This document shows, one piece after another, positions 55,850 to 63,888 of a stretch of DNA of 64,000 nt. A program made the translations under genes and the position numbers. Below the pieces are notes generated by a model, which did no database searches, was not told the DNA's origin, and was given only the letters and a program-made list of their open reading frames with translations. The number at the start of each line of letters is the position of its first letter. Position 1 is the stretch's first letter. Location of the stretch: positions 1 through 64,000 of the forward strand of contig NZ_VKKZ01000010.1 of the NCBI RefSeq assembly GCF_008271745.1, read 5' to 3'. Origin of the DNA: Rufibacter glacialis (lineage in GTDB: Bacteria > Bacteroidota > Bacteroidia > Cytophagales > Hymenobacteraceae).

Positions 55850-55922
55850 AGGGGCAATCCCTTGTGGTTGCCCTTTACGCGTTTTTGATACAAAAGGGCA
55901 ACCACAAGGGATTATTGCCCCT
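55850..55922. repeat. Element E, near-perfect inverted repeat
   Basis: A left arm of 27 nt (55850-55876) and a right arm of 30 nt (55893-55922) match except for a 3-nt insertion, around a 16-nt centre. Such a GGGGCAATCCC...GGGATTATTGCCCC unit looks like a MITE or REP-type element. Confidence 0.75.
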
Positions 55923-55968
55923 ATCAGGTTCTTTTCAGAAAAACAGGCCAAAAACGTAGCCCACAAAA

Positions 55969-55996
55969 AAAGGCCTTCCTAACCAGGAAGGCCTTT
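55969..55996 (-). terminator. Terminator after sod
   Basis: A perfect 12-bp stem (55969-55980 with 55985-55996) with a 4-nt loop, 22 nt after the stop codon, with an A run (T on the minus strand) at its outer side. Confidence 0.9.
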
Positions 55997-56018
55997 CAGC
56001 AAGATAAAATCTAATCGC

Positions 56019-56630
56019 TTAGCCGTTGGCTTGGGCGTACAGGCGGTTTACTTCGTCCCAGTTGATGAGGTTGAAGAACGCGGTGATGTACTCTGGCCGG
56101 CGGTTCTGGTATTTGAGGTAGTAGGCGTGCTCCCACACGTCAAGGCCCAGGATAGGAAGGCCGCCGCATGAATCAACACCTTCCATCAAAGGGTTGTCTT
56201 GGTTAGCGGTAGAGCAGATCTGTACGGAACCACCTTCCACGGCGCAGAGCCAGGCCCAGCCAGAACCGAAACGGGTAGTGGCGGCTTTGGTAAATTCCTC
56301 TTTGAACGCGTCATAAGACCCGAAGGCTTTGTCAATGGCCTCGGCTACCGGACCGGTAGGGTTGCCACCGCCGTTCGGGCTCAGGATGGTCCAGAACAGA
56401 TTGTGGTTGTAGAAACCGCCGCCGTTGTTACGGATGGCTGGGGTCTTGGCCGCATCACGCAGGATCTCCTCAATAGACTGACCTTCCTTCTCAGTGCCGG
56501 CAATGGCGTTGTTCAGGTTGGTCGTGTAGGCCTGGTGGTGCTTGGTATGGTGGATCTCCATGGTCTGACGGTCAATGTGCGGTTCAAGCGCATCGTACGC
56601 ATACGGAAGTTGCGGAAGTTCAAATGCCAT
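56019..56630 (-). CDS. sod: Superoxide dismutase (Fe/Mn type)
   Basis: A 203-residue enzyme with the full metal set H27, H76, D164 and H168 ([28 protein letters not shown]). It dismutates superoxide in the cytoplasm. The GGF before YNHNLFW and the GLDVWEH part fit the broader Fe/Mn (possibly cambialistic) group; the metal cannot be read from the sequence alone. A -7 box lies 56 nt upstream and a strong terminator follows, so it is probably a single-gene transcript. Confidence 0.97.
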   Translation of the reverse strand: MAFELPQLPYAYDALEPHIDRQTMEIHHTKHHQAYTTNLNNAIAGTEKEGQSIEEILRDAAKTPAIRNNGGGFYNHNLFWTILSPNGGGNPTGPVAEAIDKAFGSYDAFKEEFTKAATTRFGSGWAWLCAVEGGSVQICSTANQDNPLMEGVDSCGGLPILGLDVWEHAYYLKYQNRRPEYITAFFNLINWDEVNRLYAQANG

Positions 56631-56686
56631 AGTTTTATGTTTTATAGGTTAGAAATATACTGTTCTGTTATTAATACGGAACGGGC

Positions 56687-56694
56687 CAAAGATA
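56687..56694 (-). promoter_or_regulatory. -7 promoter box of sod
   Basis: TATCTTTG on the minus strand, 56 nt before the sod ATG, with a weak TTTA at the -33 position. It gives a leader of about 50 nt. Confidence 0.5.
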
Positions 56695-56696
56695 AA

Positions 56697-57143
56697 CTAA
56701 ATTCTTTTGGCTCTAAAAAAGTCGGTCATCAATTGGCCGCACTCGTGGGCCAAGATGCCGGAGACCAGCTCGGTCTTGGGGTGGAGCAGGTTCACGCCAG
56801 TTCTTCGGTAGCCGCGTTTCTCGTCTGAAGTGGCGTACACAATGCGCTTGAGCTGGCTCCAATAACTGGCGCCGGCGCACATGACGCAGGGTTCCACGGT
56901 CACGTACAGGGTGCAGTCGTGCAGGTATTTGTTGCCCAGGTAATTGGCGGCGGCGGTGAAGGCCAGCATCTCGGCATGGGCCGTCACGTCATTGAGTTTC
57001 TCGGTTTGGTTGTAGGCGCGGGCAATGATCTTGTTCTGGCACACCACCACGGCGCCAATGGGAATCTCGCCTTCTTCCAGGGCGTATTGCGCTTGCTTAT
57101 AGGCCTCGCGCATGAAATGTTCGTCTGAATGGATGCTAAGCAC
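56697..57143 (-). CDS. tadA: tRNA adenosine(34) deaminase TadA
   Basis: A protein of about 148 residues of the cytidine/deoxycytidylate deaminase superfamily. The zinc-site motif HAE is H56-A-E58 in TAHAEMLAF and PCVMC gives C86 and C89. The NLLHPKTELVSGIL and C-terminal FFRAKR segments fit TadA, which converts A34 of tRNA-Arg to inosine. The reading frame is open for another 64 codons upstream but that part covers the element A region; I take the GTG at 57141-57143, which gives the family's usual start SIHSDEHFMREA. A guanine deaminase is a less likely alternative. Confidence 0.85.
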   Translation of the reverse strand: MLSIHSDEHFMREAYKQAQYALEEGEIPIGAVVVCQNKIIARAYNQTEKLNDVTAHAEMLAFTAAANYLGNKYLHDCTLYVTVEPCVMCAGASYWSQLKRIVYATSDEKRGYRRTGVNLLHPKTELVSGILAHECGQLMTDFFRAKRI

Positions 57144-57212
57144 AACTTTAATTTCTAGGGAAAACGGTAACCTCTTTTTACTGCGTACGGGCTCTTTGGT
57201 TGTATATAAACC

Positions 57213-57248
57213 GTTTGGGGCCTGTTTCGCAGAAAACAGGCCCCAAAC
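57213..57248. repeat. Element A copy, best-formed
   Basis: A perfect 15-bp stem (57213-57227 with 57234-57248) and a 6-nt loop. It also serves as a likely terminator-like hairpin between the minus-strand unknown gene at 57287 and tadA. A short C/G palindrome (57257-57273) follows. Confidence 0.8.
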
Positions 57249-57286
57249 AAAAGCAGTTTCCCCCGGGGGGAAAGGAAAAGCAGCTA

Positions 57287-57838
57287 TTACTTCACGTGGG
57301 CGCTGGCCATCACGGCGCGGGCTGTTTCCTGCCACTCTTTCTGAAGCTGTGCCGGGGCGTTGAAACTGAAAATTACCATCTGGTCTTTCAGGAACGCATA
57401 CTGGATGAGGGTGTACTTGCGCACGGGCGCCATGTTGCGGGTACGGCGCTCATCGCGCACGGTAGACACAAACTCATAGACCAGGAAATCACGGCCGTTG
57501 ATGGTCTGCTTCTCCTCGCGCAGGAACTGCACCTCAGTGAACATGCGCTGGATAGAGGCCTTGTAGAAGGGCAGCAGAATGGTGAGGTCTTCGGCCGGGA
57601 ACGTGCTGGGACGTTGGTTTACGCTGATGTCTATCTGTCCGTCTGGGCTGGTGAAGACGCCCAGGGGCTTTCGGGCGGCCGGGTACTCGCGGGCAATGCC
57701 GTCATCGGGCATTACCTCAAAGTTCTGCGGAATGGAAAGGCTCACGTTCTTGGCCACGGTCACCTTCTTCAACTTGGGGACGAAGGCCAGCAACAAGGCA
57801 AGCGGCAGTAGAAGTGCCCAATGGTATTTTCTGTTCAT
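57287..57838 (-). CDS. Small secreted or anchored protein of unknown function
   Basis: A 183-residue protein with an N-terminal hydrophobic helix (about residues 5-22), which could be an uncleaved anchor or signal. The rest is a single alpha/beta domain (SLSIPQNFEVMPDDGIAREYP, QIDISVNQRP, REEKQTINGRDFLVYEFVS, MVIFSFNAPAQLQKEW), which faintly resembles the PsbP/Mog1 fold; I cannot assign a family. I start it at ATG 57838; the longer frame begins in the leader. A good promoter lies 90 nt upstream. It is followed by element A and then tadA. Confidence 0.7.
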   Translation of the reverse strand: MNRKYHWALLLPLALLLAFVPKLKKVTVAKNVSLSIPQNFEVMPDDGIAREYPAARKPLGVFTSPDGQIDISVNQRPSTFPAEDLTILLPFYKASIQRMFTEVQFLREEKQTINGRDFLVYEFVSTVRDERRTRNMAPVRKYTLIQYAFLKDQMVIFSFNAPAQLQKEWQETARAVMASAHVK

Positions 57839-57927
57839 AAGGAAAGGTTTCTGAGTAAAGGGGCTATGGATGCAGGCAAGATGCAAATACTAGGCCAGGA
57901 CCTGTGGGTGCCCTGGCACCCGTACCG

Positions 57928-57958
57928 CAAAGGTAGGGCAGAAGCGACGCAATGCAAC
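57928..57958 (-). promoter_or_regulatory. Promoter of the gene at 57287
   Basis: On the minus strand GTTG (57955-57958), a 19-nt spacer and TACCTTTG (57928-57935) fit the Bacteroidota promoter. The predicted leader is about 85 nt. Confidence 0.6.
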
Positions 57959-57975
57959 CAAAAGCACCCCAAGGA

Positions 57976-58004
57976 AAAAGCCCGGCTAAGGTAGCCAGGC
58001 TTTT
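57976..58004. terminator. Orphan bidirectional hairpin
   Basis: Stems 57976-57982 with 57998-58004 and 57984-57988 with 57992-57996, with A5 on the left and T4 on the right. No annotated gene ends nearby on either strand, so what it terminates is unclear. Confidence 0.6.
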
Positions 58005-58260
58005 ATCAGGTTGAAGAAAACTTACTTTTTAATCTGGTCAAGTGGAAAGAAGGAGGGACAACCGACCACTTAGCATGAGAAGAATGATACTCCTCAAGAT
58101 GATTAGTGGCTTAATTTGAAAAAATATTACAAGAATCCCTATATAATTCCTGATTTTTTAAACTTAACCGTTTTTTAGGTGATGGATTTGTAAAATAACA
58201 AGAACGGTCGTTCGTTAGAAAGAAGAGTGGTGGCAAAGTGCCGCACAATCTGCTTTTTAA

Positions 58261-58291
58261 TTTGAATATCAGGCAGAGATGCCTAATTTCG
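58261..58291 (+). promoter_or_regulatory. Promoter of the nuo operon
   Basis: TTTG (58261-58264), exactly 19 nt, then TAATTTCG (58284-58291), one base off TAnnTTTG. The nuoA ATG is at 58313, so the leader is about 17 nt. An inverted repeat GAACG-GT-CGTTC (58202-58213) lies about 50 nt upstream and could be an operator. Confidence 0.65.
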
Positions 58292-58312
58292 CAGCTAAAT
58301 CTGTTTTATACT

Positions 58313-58696
58313 ATGGAAACAACTGTTCCTATACAATATTTACCGGGTGACTATCTGCCTATCCTGATCCAATTTGTGGCAGCCCTGGGTTTTGTGGTGT
58401 TCGCCATGGTGGTCACGCACAACATTGGACCCAAGCGCAAGAGCGCGGTGAAAAACGCCTCCTGGGAGTGCGGTATTGAGTCTAAGGGAGATGCCCGGGC
58501 CCCTGTTTCCATCAAATATTTCCTGATTGCCATCCTGTTCGTGCTTTTTGACGTGGAGATCATCTTCCTGTACCCGTGGGCGGTGAATTTCAAGGCCTTG
58601 GGGATCAACGGATTTATCTGGATGCTCATGTTCATGGGGCTGCTGTTGACCGGCTTCTTCTACGTGATCAAGAAAGGCGTTCTTAAGTGGGAATAG
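58313..58696 (+). CDS. nuoA: NADH-quinone oxidoreductase subunit A
   Basis: A 127-residue membrane protein with three helices. The loop motif SWECGIESKGDARAPVSIKYFLIAILFVLFDVEIIFLYPWA (about residues 50-90) is the NuoA signature, with the conserved cysteine and the DVE carboxylates near the quinone channel. It joins the membrane and peripheral arms of complex I. The ATG at 58313 gives the usual length and follows the promoter directly. It is first of the nuoABCD block; a 105-nt gap with an element A copy separates it from nuoB. Confidence 0.96.
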   Translation: METTVPIQYLPGDYLPILIQFVAALGFVVFAMVVTHNIGPKRKSAVKNASWECGIESKGDARAPVSIKYFLIAILFVLFDVEIIFLYPWAVNFKALGINGFIWMLMFMGLLLTGFFYVIKKGVLKWE

Positions 58697-58759
58697 CCCA
58701 AGAATTCGCTGCCTAGGCAGCAAACTTTTACCAGCGATAAGGTGTTCAGGAAGAGGCCG

Positions 58760-58795
58760 GTTTCAGGCCTGTTCTTCTGAAAACTAAGCGAAAAC
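58760..58795. repeat. Element A copy
   Basis: GTTTCAGGCCTG left half and AAGCGAAAAC right half around TTCTTCTGAAAA, inside the nuoA-nuoB gap; it ends 6 nt before the nuoB ATG. Confidence 0.55.
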
Positions 58796-58801
58796 AGACT
58801 C

Positions 58802-59356
58802 ATGAGCGATAACAATAGCAATTTAACCATGGTAGACGCCCCAGAGGGGGTAGAAGGAACCGGCTTTTTTGCCACTTCCCTGGAGAAAGTAGTAGGCCTG
58901 GCCCGTAAGCACTCTTTGTGGCCCTTGCCGTTTGCTACCTCCTGCTGCGGTATTGAGTACATGGCTACCATGGGCTCACACTATGATATTTCCCGCTTCG
59001 GGTCTGAGCGCCCCAGCTTCTCGCCCCGTCAGGCCGACTTACTGATGGTGATGGGAACCATTGCCAAGAAAATGGGTCCGGTGGTGAAACAGGTGTACGA
59101 GCAGATGGCCGAGCCCCGTTGGGTGATCGCCGTAGGCGCCTGCGCTACCAGCGGTGGTATCTTTGACTCGTACAGCGTGCTGCAAGGCATTGACCGCATT
59201 GTACCGGTAGACGTGTACGTGCCTGGTTGCCCGCCACGCCCTGAGCAGATTCTGGATGGCTTGATGCGGATTCAGGATTTAGCTGAGAACGAGTCGCTCC
59301 GTCGCCGGAACTCCCCGGAATATCAAGCATTACTGGCTTCTTACAACATTAAATAA
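58802..59356 (+). CDS. nuoB: NADH-quinone oxidoreductase subunit B
   Basis: A 184-residue subunit that carries the last Fe-S cluster (N2) before quinone. The cluster cysteines are the pair in [10 protein letters not shown] (C48, C49), the cysteine in VGACATSGG (about 113) and that in [10 protein letters not shown] (about 143). It has the usual length. It is followed by nuoC after a 3-nt gap. Confidence 0.97.
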   Translation: MSDNNSNLTMVDAPEGVEGTGFFATSLEKVVGLARKHSLWPLPFATSCCGIEYMATMGSHYDISRFGSERPSFSPRQADLLMVMGTIAKKMGPVVKQVYEQMAEPRWVIAVGACATSGGIFDSYSVLQGIDRIVPVDVYVPGCPPRPEQILDGLMRIQDLAENESLRRRNSPEYQALLASYNIK

Positions 59357-59359
59357 GGC

Positions 59360-59866
59360 ATGGCCGAACTAACCAACGAACTGCTGGTGCAAGCGCTGCA
59401 AGAGAAATTCGGCGACCAGTTGTTCGATATCCATGAGCCTTACGGGCTTGTGACCGTGACTACCACCCGGGAAAACATCATTCCTATGCTGCAAACGCTG
59501 TATGATGATGCTTCCCTGCAATTTCAGTTCCTGACCACTATGTGCGGTATCCATTACCCAGATAACAAAGGGCAGGAATTAGGCGTGATTTATTTATTGC
59601 ACAGCCTGGTAAACAACGTGCGGCTCCGCATCAAGATCTTCTTCTCTGAAGATGATGCCGTGGTGCCAACGGCTACTAACCTGTACGCCACCGCCAACTG
59701 GATGGAGCGCGAGACTTTTGACTTCTACGGCATCCGGTTTGAGGGGCACCCCAACCTGATCCGCATTCTAAATGTGGAGGAGATGGAGGCGTTTCCCATG
59801 CGCAAGGAGTTTCCGCTGGAAGACCAGACCCGCGAAGACAAGATCAATACCTTCTTCGGAAGATAA
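59360..59866 (+). CDS. nuoC: NADH-quinone oxidoreductase subunit C
   Basis: A 168-residue subunit (30-kDa family) with LCGIHYPDNKGQELGVIYLL-like strands and the NWMERETFDFYGIRFEGHPNLIRIL signature (about residues 112-136). It belongs to the peripheral arm next to NuoD. The C-terminal PLEDQTREDKINTFFGR is short and typical. A 72-nt gap with a hairpin follows before nuoD. Confidence 0.96.
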   Translation: MAELTNELLVQALQEKFGDQLFDIHEPYGLVTVTTTRENIIPMLQTLYDDASLQFQFLTTMCGIHYPDNKGQELGVIYLLHSLVNNVRLRIKIFFSEDDAVVPTATNLYATANWMERETFDFYGIRFEGHPNLIRILNVEEMEAFPMRKEFPLEDQTREDKINTFFGR

Positions 59867-59873
59867 ACTTCAT

Positions 59874-59916
59874 AAACGCCCACGGCTTTGTTCCCAAGAC
59901 AAGGCCGCCGGCGTTT
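59874..59916 (+). promoter_or_regulatory. Hairpin between nuoC and nuoD
   Basis: AAACGCC (59874-59880) pairs with GGCGTTT (59910-59916), and CGGCTTTG with CAAGGCCG adds an inner stem with one wobble. It sits 7 nt after nuoC and before nuoD and could affect message processing or the relative amount of subunits. Confidence 0.5.
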
Positions 59917-59938
59917 CTGCTTACTACTAAGTTCCCAC

Positions 59939-61153
59939 ATGGAGTTAGCCAAACAGAATACCCAGATAGTTACCCCAGATTCCTACATGCAGGAGCTCAC
60001 CACCCTGAATTTAGGACCTACGCACCCGGCTACGCACGGTATCTTCCAGAACATCCTGCAAATGGATGGCGAGAAGATTGTGTCCGGCGTGCCTACGATT
60101 GGGTACATTCACCGCGCCTTCGAGAAAATCGCGGAGCGCCGCAACTTTTACCAGATCACCCCGCTCACCGACCGCATGAACTACTGCTCCTCGCCCATCA
60201 ACAACATGGGCTGGTGGATGACGGTGGAGAAGCTGTTGGGTGTGACCGTTCCCAAGCGTGCCGAGTACATCCGGGTGATTGTAATGGAACTGGCCCGTAT
60301 TGCCGATCACCTGATCTGTAACTCTATTCTGGGCGTGGATACTGGTGCCTTCACCGGTTTCTTGTACGTTTTCCAGGAAAGAGAGAAAATCTACGAAATC
60401 TATGAGGAGATCTGCGGTGCCCGCTTAACTACCAACATGGGGAGAGTAGGCGGCATGGAGCGTGATTTGTCGCCGGTTGCCATTGAGAAGATCAGGGATT
60501 TCCTGAAGAACTTCCCCAAGGTGATGACTGAGTTTGAGACCATGTTCAACCGTAACCGGATCTTCATTGACCGGGTGGAGAACGTGGGACCCATCACTGC
60601 GGAACGCGCCTTGAACTACGGCTTTACCGGCCCTAACCTGAGAGCCGCCGGCGTAGATTATGACGTGCGCGTCATGAACCCGTACTCTTCTTACCAAGAC
60701 TTCGACTTCGAGATTCCGGTAGGTACCAAGGGCGACACCTACGACCGCTTCATGGTGAGAAACGAGGAAATCTGGCAGAGCTTGCGCATCATTCAGCAAG
60801 CCATGGACAACCTTCCTGAAGGTCCGTTTCACGCTGATGCCCCAGAATTCTACCTGCCGCCAAAGCAAGAGGTGTACCGCAACATGGAAGCCTTGATCTA
60901 TCACTTCAAGATTGTGATGGGCGAGATTGACGCACCGGTTGGTGAAGTATACCATGCCGTGGAAGGCGGTAACGGAGAGCTTGGCTTCTACCTGGTGTCT
61001 GACGGAGGCCGCACGCCGTACCGTCTGCACTTCAGAAGACCCTGCTTCATCTATTACCAGGCATACCCAGAAATGGTGGTAGGCACCCAGTTATCAGATG
61101 CGATCGTGATCCTGTCCAGCATGAACGTGATTGCCGGTGAGCTAGACGCCTAG
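59939..61153 (+). CDS. nuoD: NADH-quinone oxidoreductase subunit D
   Basis: A 404-residue 49-kDa-family subunit with the LNLGPTHPATHG opening (about residues 21-32), the RIADHLICNSILGVDTGA segment and a final DAIVILSSMNVIAGELDA tail. It lines the quinone pocket with NuoB. The ATG at 59939 gives the normal start; an upstream ATG at 59888 lies in the hairpin region. The usual next gene, nuoE, is delayed by an inserted mntA-hepT pair and an element B arm. Confidence 0.97.
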   Translation: MELAKQNTQIVTPDSYMQELTTLNLGPTHPATHGIFQNILQMDGEKIVSGVPTIGYIHRAFEKIAERRNFYQITPLTDRMNYCSSPINNMGWWMTVEKLLGVTVPKRAEYIRVIVMELARIADHLICNSILGVDTGAFTGFLYVFQEREKIYEIYEEICGARLTTNMGRVGGMERDLSPVAIEKIRDFLKNFPKVMTEFETMFNRNRIFIDRVENVGPITAERALNYGFTGPNLRAAGVDYDVRVMNPYSSYQDFDFEIPVGTKGDTYDRFMVRNEEIWQSLRIIQQAMDNLPEGPFHADAPEFYLPPKQEVYRNMEALIYHFKIVMGEIDAPVGEVYHAVEGGNGELGFYLVSDGGRTPYRLHFRRPCFIYYQAYPEMVVGTQLSDAIVILSSMNVIAGELDA

Positions 61154-61240
61154 CGGCGTAGTTGATAGTTGTTCGTTTTTAGTTGTTATTGAATAGAAGG
61201 AATGACTTAAGCTTAGAGCACCTTCACTTTCTCCCCACTT

Positions 61241-61270
61241 TGTCATCCTGAAAGGAACTTGTGGGCGAAC
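61241..61270. repeat. Element B, left arm
   Basis: TGTCATCCTGAAAGG..CTTGTGGGCGAAC, a single arm of element B, 87 nt after nuoD and directly before the mntA-hepT pair. Confidence 0.7.
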
Positions 61271-61338
61271 TAGAACAGCAAGTGAGGAAAACGACAAGCC
61301 TAACAACTAAAAACTAGTTGCTAAACACTAAAAAGGCC

Positions 61339-61632
61339 ATGGAACTGACAGAACAGGAACTGGAAAAGATTCGGGAGTACTTCAAAGAGCAACCCGTTTT
61401 GAATGCCTACTTGTTTGGGTCTTATGCCCGTGGAGAAGCAGATGCTGACAGTGACATTGATTTATTAGTTGACTTGGATTACTCTACACAGATTGGATAC
61501 AAGTTCTTCGGAATGCATCAGGACTTGCAGAGGCTATTGCAGCGCAAAGTAGATGTAGTGCCTTCAGACGGAGTATCGCGCCATTTGCGGCCTTTCATAG
61601 AGAAAGACAAGAAGCTTATCTATGCGAAATAA
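61339..61632 (+). CDS. mntA: MntA-type nucleotidyltransferase antitoxin
   Basis: A 97-residue minimal nucleotidyltransferase. The motif GSYARG (G27-S28 to G32) is followed by DSDID (D37, D39, D41), and a third acidic residue is at D72 in KVDVV. In known MntA-HepT pairs, MntA transfers AMP from ATP to a tyrosine of the toxin HepT and neutralises it. It is the first of the pair and overlaps hepT by 11 nt. ATG 61339 is chosen because a TTG at 61318 would add seven residues without family support. Function is inferred from family and partner. Confidence 0.9.
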   Translation: MELTEQELEKIREYFKEQPVLNAYLFGSYARGEADADSDIDLLVDLDYSTQIGYKFFGMHQDLQRLLQRKVDVVPSDGVSRHLRPFIEKDKKLIYAK

Positions 61633-61981
61633 GCAGGGTGATGTTCAGCGTCTGCAACACATCGCCGATGCCATTTCTGACATAGAAGCCTTCACAAAAG
61701 GTGTTACCTTTGATTCTTTCTCGAGTAACCGCATGATGGTCTTGGCCTGTGTGAAATGCTTTGAGATAATAGGGGAGGCAGCAGGCCATCTTTCAGAAGA
61801 GACAAAGGCAGAATATACCTCCATTGATTGGCGCAACGTGAAAGCGTTCCGAAATCTGATGGTACATGAATACTTTAAAGTGAGTGATCGGTTGGTGTGG
61901 CAAATCATTGAAAGCAACCTGCCGGACCTCAAACGGGTGGTCGCAAAGGCGATAGCCGCATTAAATACAAACCTCGATTAA
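61622..61981 (+). CDS. hepT: HepT-type HEPN toxin
   Basis: A 119-residue HEPN-domain protein. The RNase motif R-x4-H is R77-NLMV-H82, followed by E83 and Y84, so the full R-x4-H-x-Y is present; the tyrosine is the AMPylation site in characterised HepT proteins. All-helical composition fits. It is a putative tRNA- or mRNA-cleaving toxin. It overlaps mntA and ends 36 nt before nuoE. The order mntA then hepT differs from the Shewanella pair, where hepT is first as I recall. It lies inside the complex I operon and may be cotranscribed with nuoEF. Confidence 0.9.
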   Translation: MRNKQGDVQRLQHIADAISDIEAFTKGVTFDSFSSNRMMVLACVKCFEIIGEAAGHLSEETKAEYTSIDWRNVKAFRNLMVHEYFKVSDRLVWQIIESNLPDLKRVVAKAIAALNTNLD

Positions 61982-62017
61982 TGTTCCCTTAGAAGAGCAT
62001 TAGGAGCAACAAAATAC

Positions 62018-62557
62018 ATGGAGCAAACAGCAAGTGTAAATCAAGTACAGTTTTCGGAAGGGGCCATGGCCGAAATCCGGCGCTACTTATCCCATTACCC
62101 CGCTGACCGTCAGAAGTCAGCGATTTTGCCTATCCTGCACATCGCGCAAGCGGAGTTCGGTGGTTGGGTAAGCCCCGAGGCAATGGACCTAGTAGCGGAA
62201 ATCCTGAACATCCAGCCCATTGAAGTGTACGAGGTAGCCACCTTCTACACCATGTTCAACCTGAAGCCGGTAGGCAAGCACGTGTTGGAAGTTTGCCGCA
62301 CGGGTCCTTGCATGCTGCGCGGCTCTGACCAACTCATTGAGCACCTGGAGAACCGTTTGGGCTGCAAAGTAGGCGAGACCTCCGCTGACGGAAACTTCAC
62401 CTTAAAAACGGTGGAATGCCTGGCCTCCTGCGGCACCGGACCGATGCTGCAAGTGCGTGAACAATTCTACGAAGACCTGGACCCCGCCAGCGCCGACCAG
62501 CTGCTGGAAGACCTGAAAGCCTTAACCGTAAGGAAACCATGGGAAGAAAATTATTAA
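62018..62557 (+). CDS. nuoE: NADH-quinone oxidoreductase subunit E
   Basis: A 179-residue 24-kDa-family subunit. It binds a [2Fe-2S] cluster by C93 and C98 (VCRTGPC) and C134 and C138 (CLASCGTGP). It helps NuoF to oxidise NADH. Its last 19 nt overlap the start of nuoF, so the two are coupled. Confidence 0.96.
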   Translation: MEQTASVNQVQFSEGAMAEIRRYLSHYPADRQKSAILPILHIAQAEFGGWVSPEAMDLVAEILNIQPIEVYEVATFYTMFNLKPVGKHVLEVCRTGPCMLRGSDQLIEHLENRLGCKVGETSADGNFTLKTVECLASCGTGPMLQVREQFYEDLDPASADQLLEDLKALTVRKPWEENY

Positions 62558-63882
62558 CTGAACATATCAACGTTGAAGGCATCCATACCTTTGACGTCTA
62601 TCGCAAGCACGGCGGGTACGCCTCCGTAGAGAAAGCTTTGAAAACCATGACCCCCGAGGAAGTGGTGGAAGAAGTGAAAGCATCAGGTTTAAGAGGCCGG
62701 GGTGGTGCCGGATTCCCTACCGGGATGAAGTGGAGCTTTTTGGCCAAACCAGAAGGAAAACCCCGTTACCTGGTTTGCAACGCCGATGAGTCAGAGCCCG
62801 GCACCTTCAAGGACCGGTACCTGATGGAGAAACTGCCGCACCTCTTGATTGAAGGGATGATCACGTCTTCCTTCGCGCTGGGTGCCCGCACTTCTTACAT
62901 TTATATAAGAGGTGAGTTGTTGTACGTACTGCGCATCCTGGAGAAAGCCATTGCCGAGGCCTATGCGAACGGGTTCCTGGGCGAGAACATCTTAGGAAGC
63001 GGTTACTCTCTTGATTTGCACGTGCACCCAGGCGGAGGCGCGTACATCTGCGGCGAGGAAACCGCGTTGCTGGAATCGCTGGAAGGCAAGCGCGGAAACC
63101 CGCGTAACAAGCCTCCGTTCCCGGCGGTTTGGGGTCTTTATGGTTGCCCAACCGTGGTAAACAACGTGGAGTCTATTGCCACCGTGCCATGGATTATCAC
63201 CAACACGGCCGCTGAATACGCTAAAATAGGCGTAGGACGCAGCGCGGGTACCAAGCTGATCTCTGCGGGTGGTAACATCAACAAGCCAGGCGTGTACGAG
63301 ATTGATTTGGGTATCACCGTAGAGGAATTCATCTACTCAGATGAGTACTGCGGTGGTATCTGGAAAGGCCGCGACATGAAAGCAGTGATTGCCGGAGGTT
63401 CCTCTGTTCCCATTCTGCCGAAAGAGCTAATCCTGAAAACCGCAGCCGGTGAGGATAGATTGATGACCTACGAGTCGCTTTCTGACGGAGGCTTTGCTAC
63501 AGGTACCATGTTGGGTTCCGGCGGCTTCTTCGTGATGGATGACCAGACCTGCATCGTGCGCCATACCTGGACCCTGGCCCGTTTCTACCACCACGAGTCG
63601 TGCGGCCAGTGCAGCCCATGCCGTGAAGGAACCGGTTGGATGGAAAAAGTATTGCACCGCATTGAGCACGGCCACGGCCACATGCATGACATCGACTTGC
63701 TAGTGAGCGTTGCCAAGCAGATAGAAGGAAATACAATCTGTCCGTTGGGTGATGCGGCTGCCTGGCCAGTGGCAGCGGCTGTTCGTCACTTCCGTGAGGA
63801 GTTTGAGTGGCACGTGAAACACCCGCAGGCAGCTACGGCTCCGGGCGCAGTGTTCAACAAAGCTGAATCTGTATTAGCGTAA
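62539..63882 (+). CDS. nuoF: NADH-quinone oxidoreductase subunit F
   Basis: A 447-residue subunit with the FMN/NADH-binding part (SGLRGRGGAGFPTGMKW, about residues 50-66, and GEETALLESLEGKRG) and a [4Fe-4S] cluster (C355, C358 and C361 in SCGQCSPCREG and a fourth cysteine near residue 401 in ICPLGDA). It is the NADH-oxidising head of complex I. It overlaps nuoE by 19 nt. The next nuo gene is beyond the window; element A and an element B arm follow at once. Confidence 0.96.
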   Translation: MGRKLLTEHINVEGIHTFDVYRKHGGYASVEKALKTMTPEEVVEEVKASGLRGRGGAGFPTGMKWSFLAKPEGKPRYLVCNADESEPGTFKDRYLMEKLPHLLIEGMITSSFALGARTSYIYIRGELLYVLRILEKAIAEAYANGFLGENILGSGYSLDLHVHPGGGAYICGEETALLESLEGKRGNPRNKPPFPAVWGLYGCPTVVNNVESIATVPWIITNTAAEYAKIGVGRSAGTKLISAGGNINKPGVYEIDLGITVEEFIYSDEYCGGIWKGRDMKAVIAGGSSVPILPKELILKTAAGEDRLMTYESLSDGGFATGTMLGSGGFFVMDDQTCIVRHTWTLARFYHHESCGQCSPCREGTGWMEKVLHRIEHGHGHMHDIDLLVSVAKQIEGNTICPLGDAAAWPVAAAVRHFREEFEWHVKHPQAATAPGAVFNKAESVLA

Positions 63883-63888
63883 ATAGAA

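Larger units (their letters stand above)
55348..56018. other. Intergenic repeat stack between DUF2339 and sod
   Basis: About 670 bases hold element A (55436-55472), a complete element B (55568-55658), element E (55850-55922) and the sod terminator (55969-55996). No real coding frame was found; the open frames there run across the inverted repeats and are in mirrored pairs. Confidence 0.65.

Noticed and set aside
57890-57975. Possible SRP-like or other structured RNA upstream of the unknown gene
   Set aside because: Hairpins are present, but no known RNA core could be recognised, and the segment is better explained by a minus-strand promoter.
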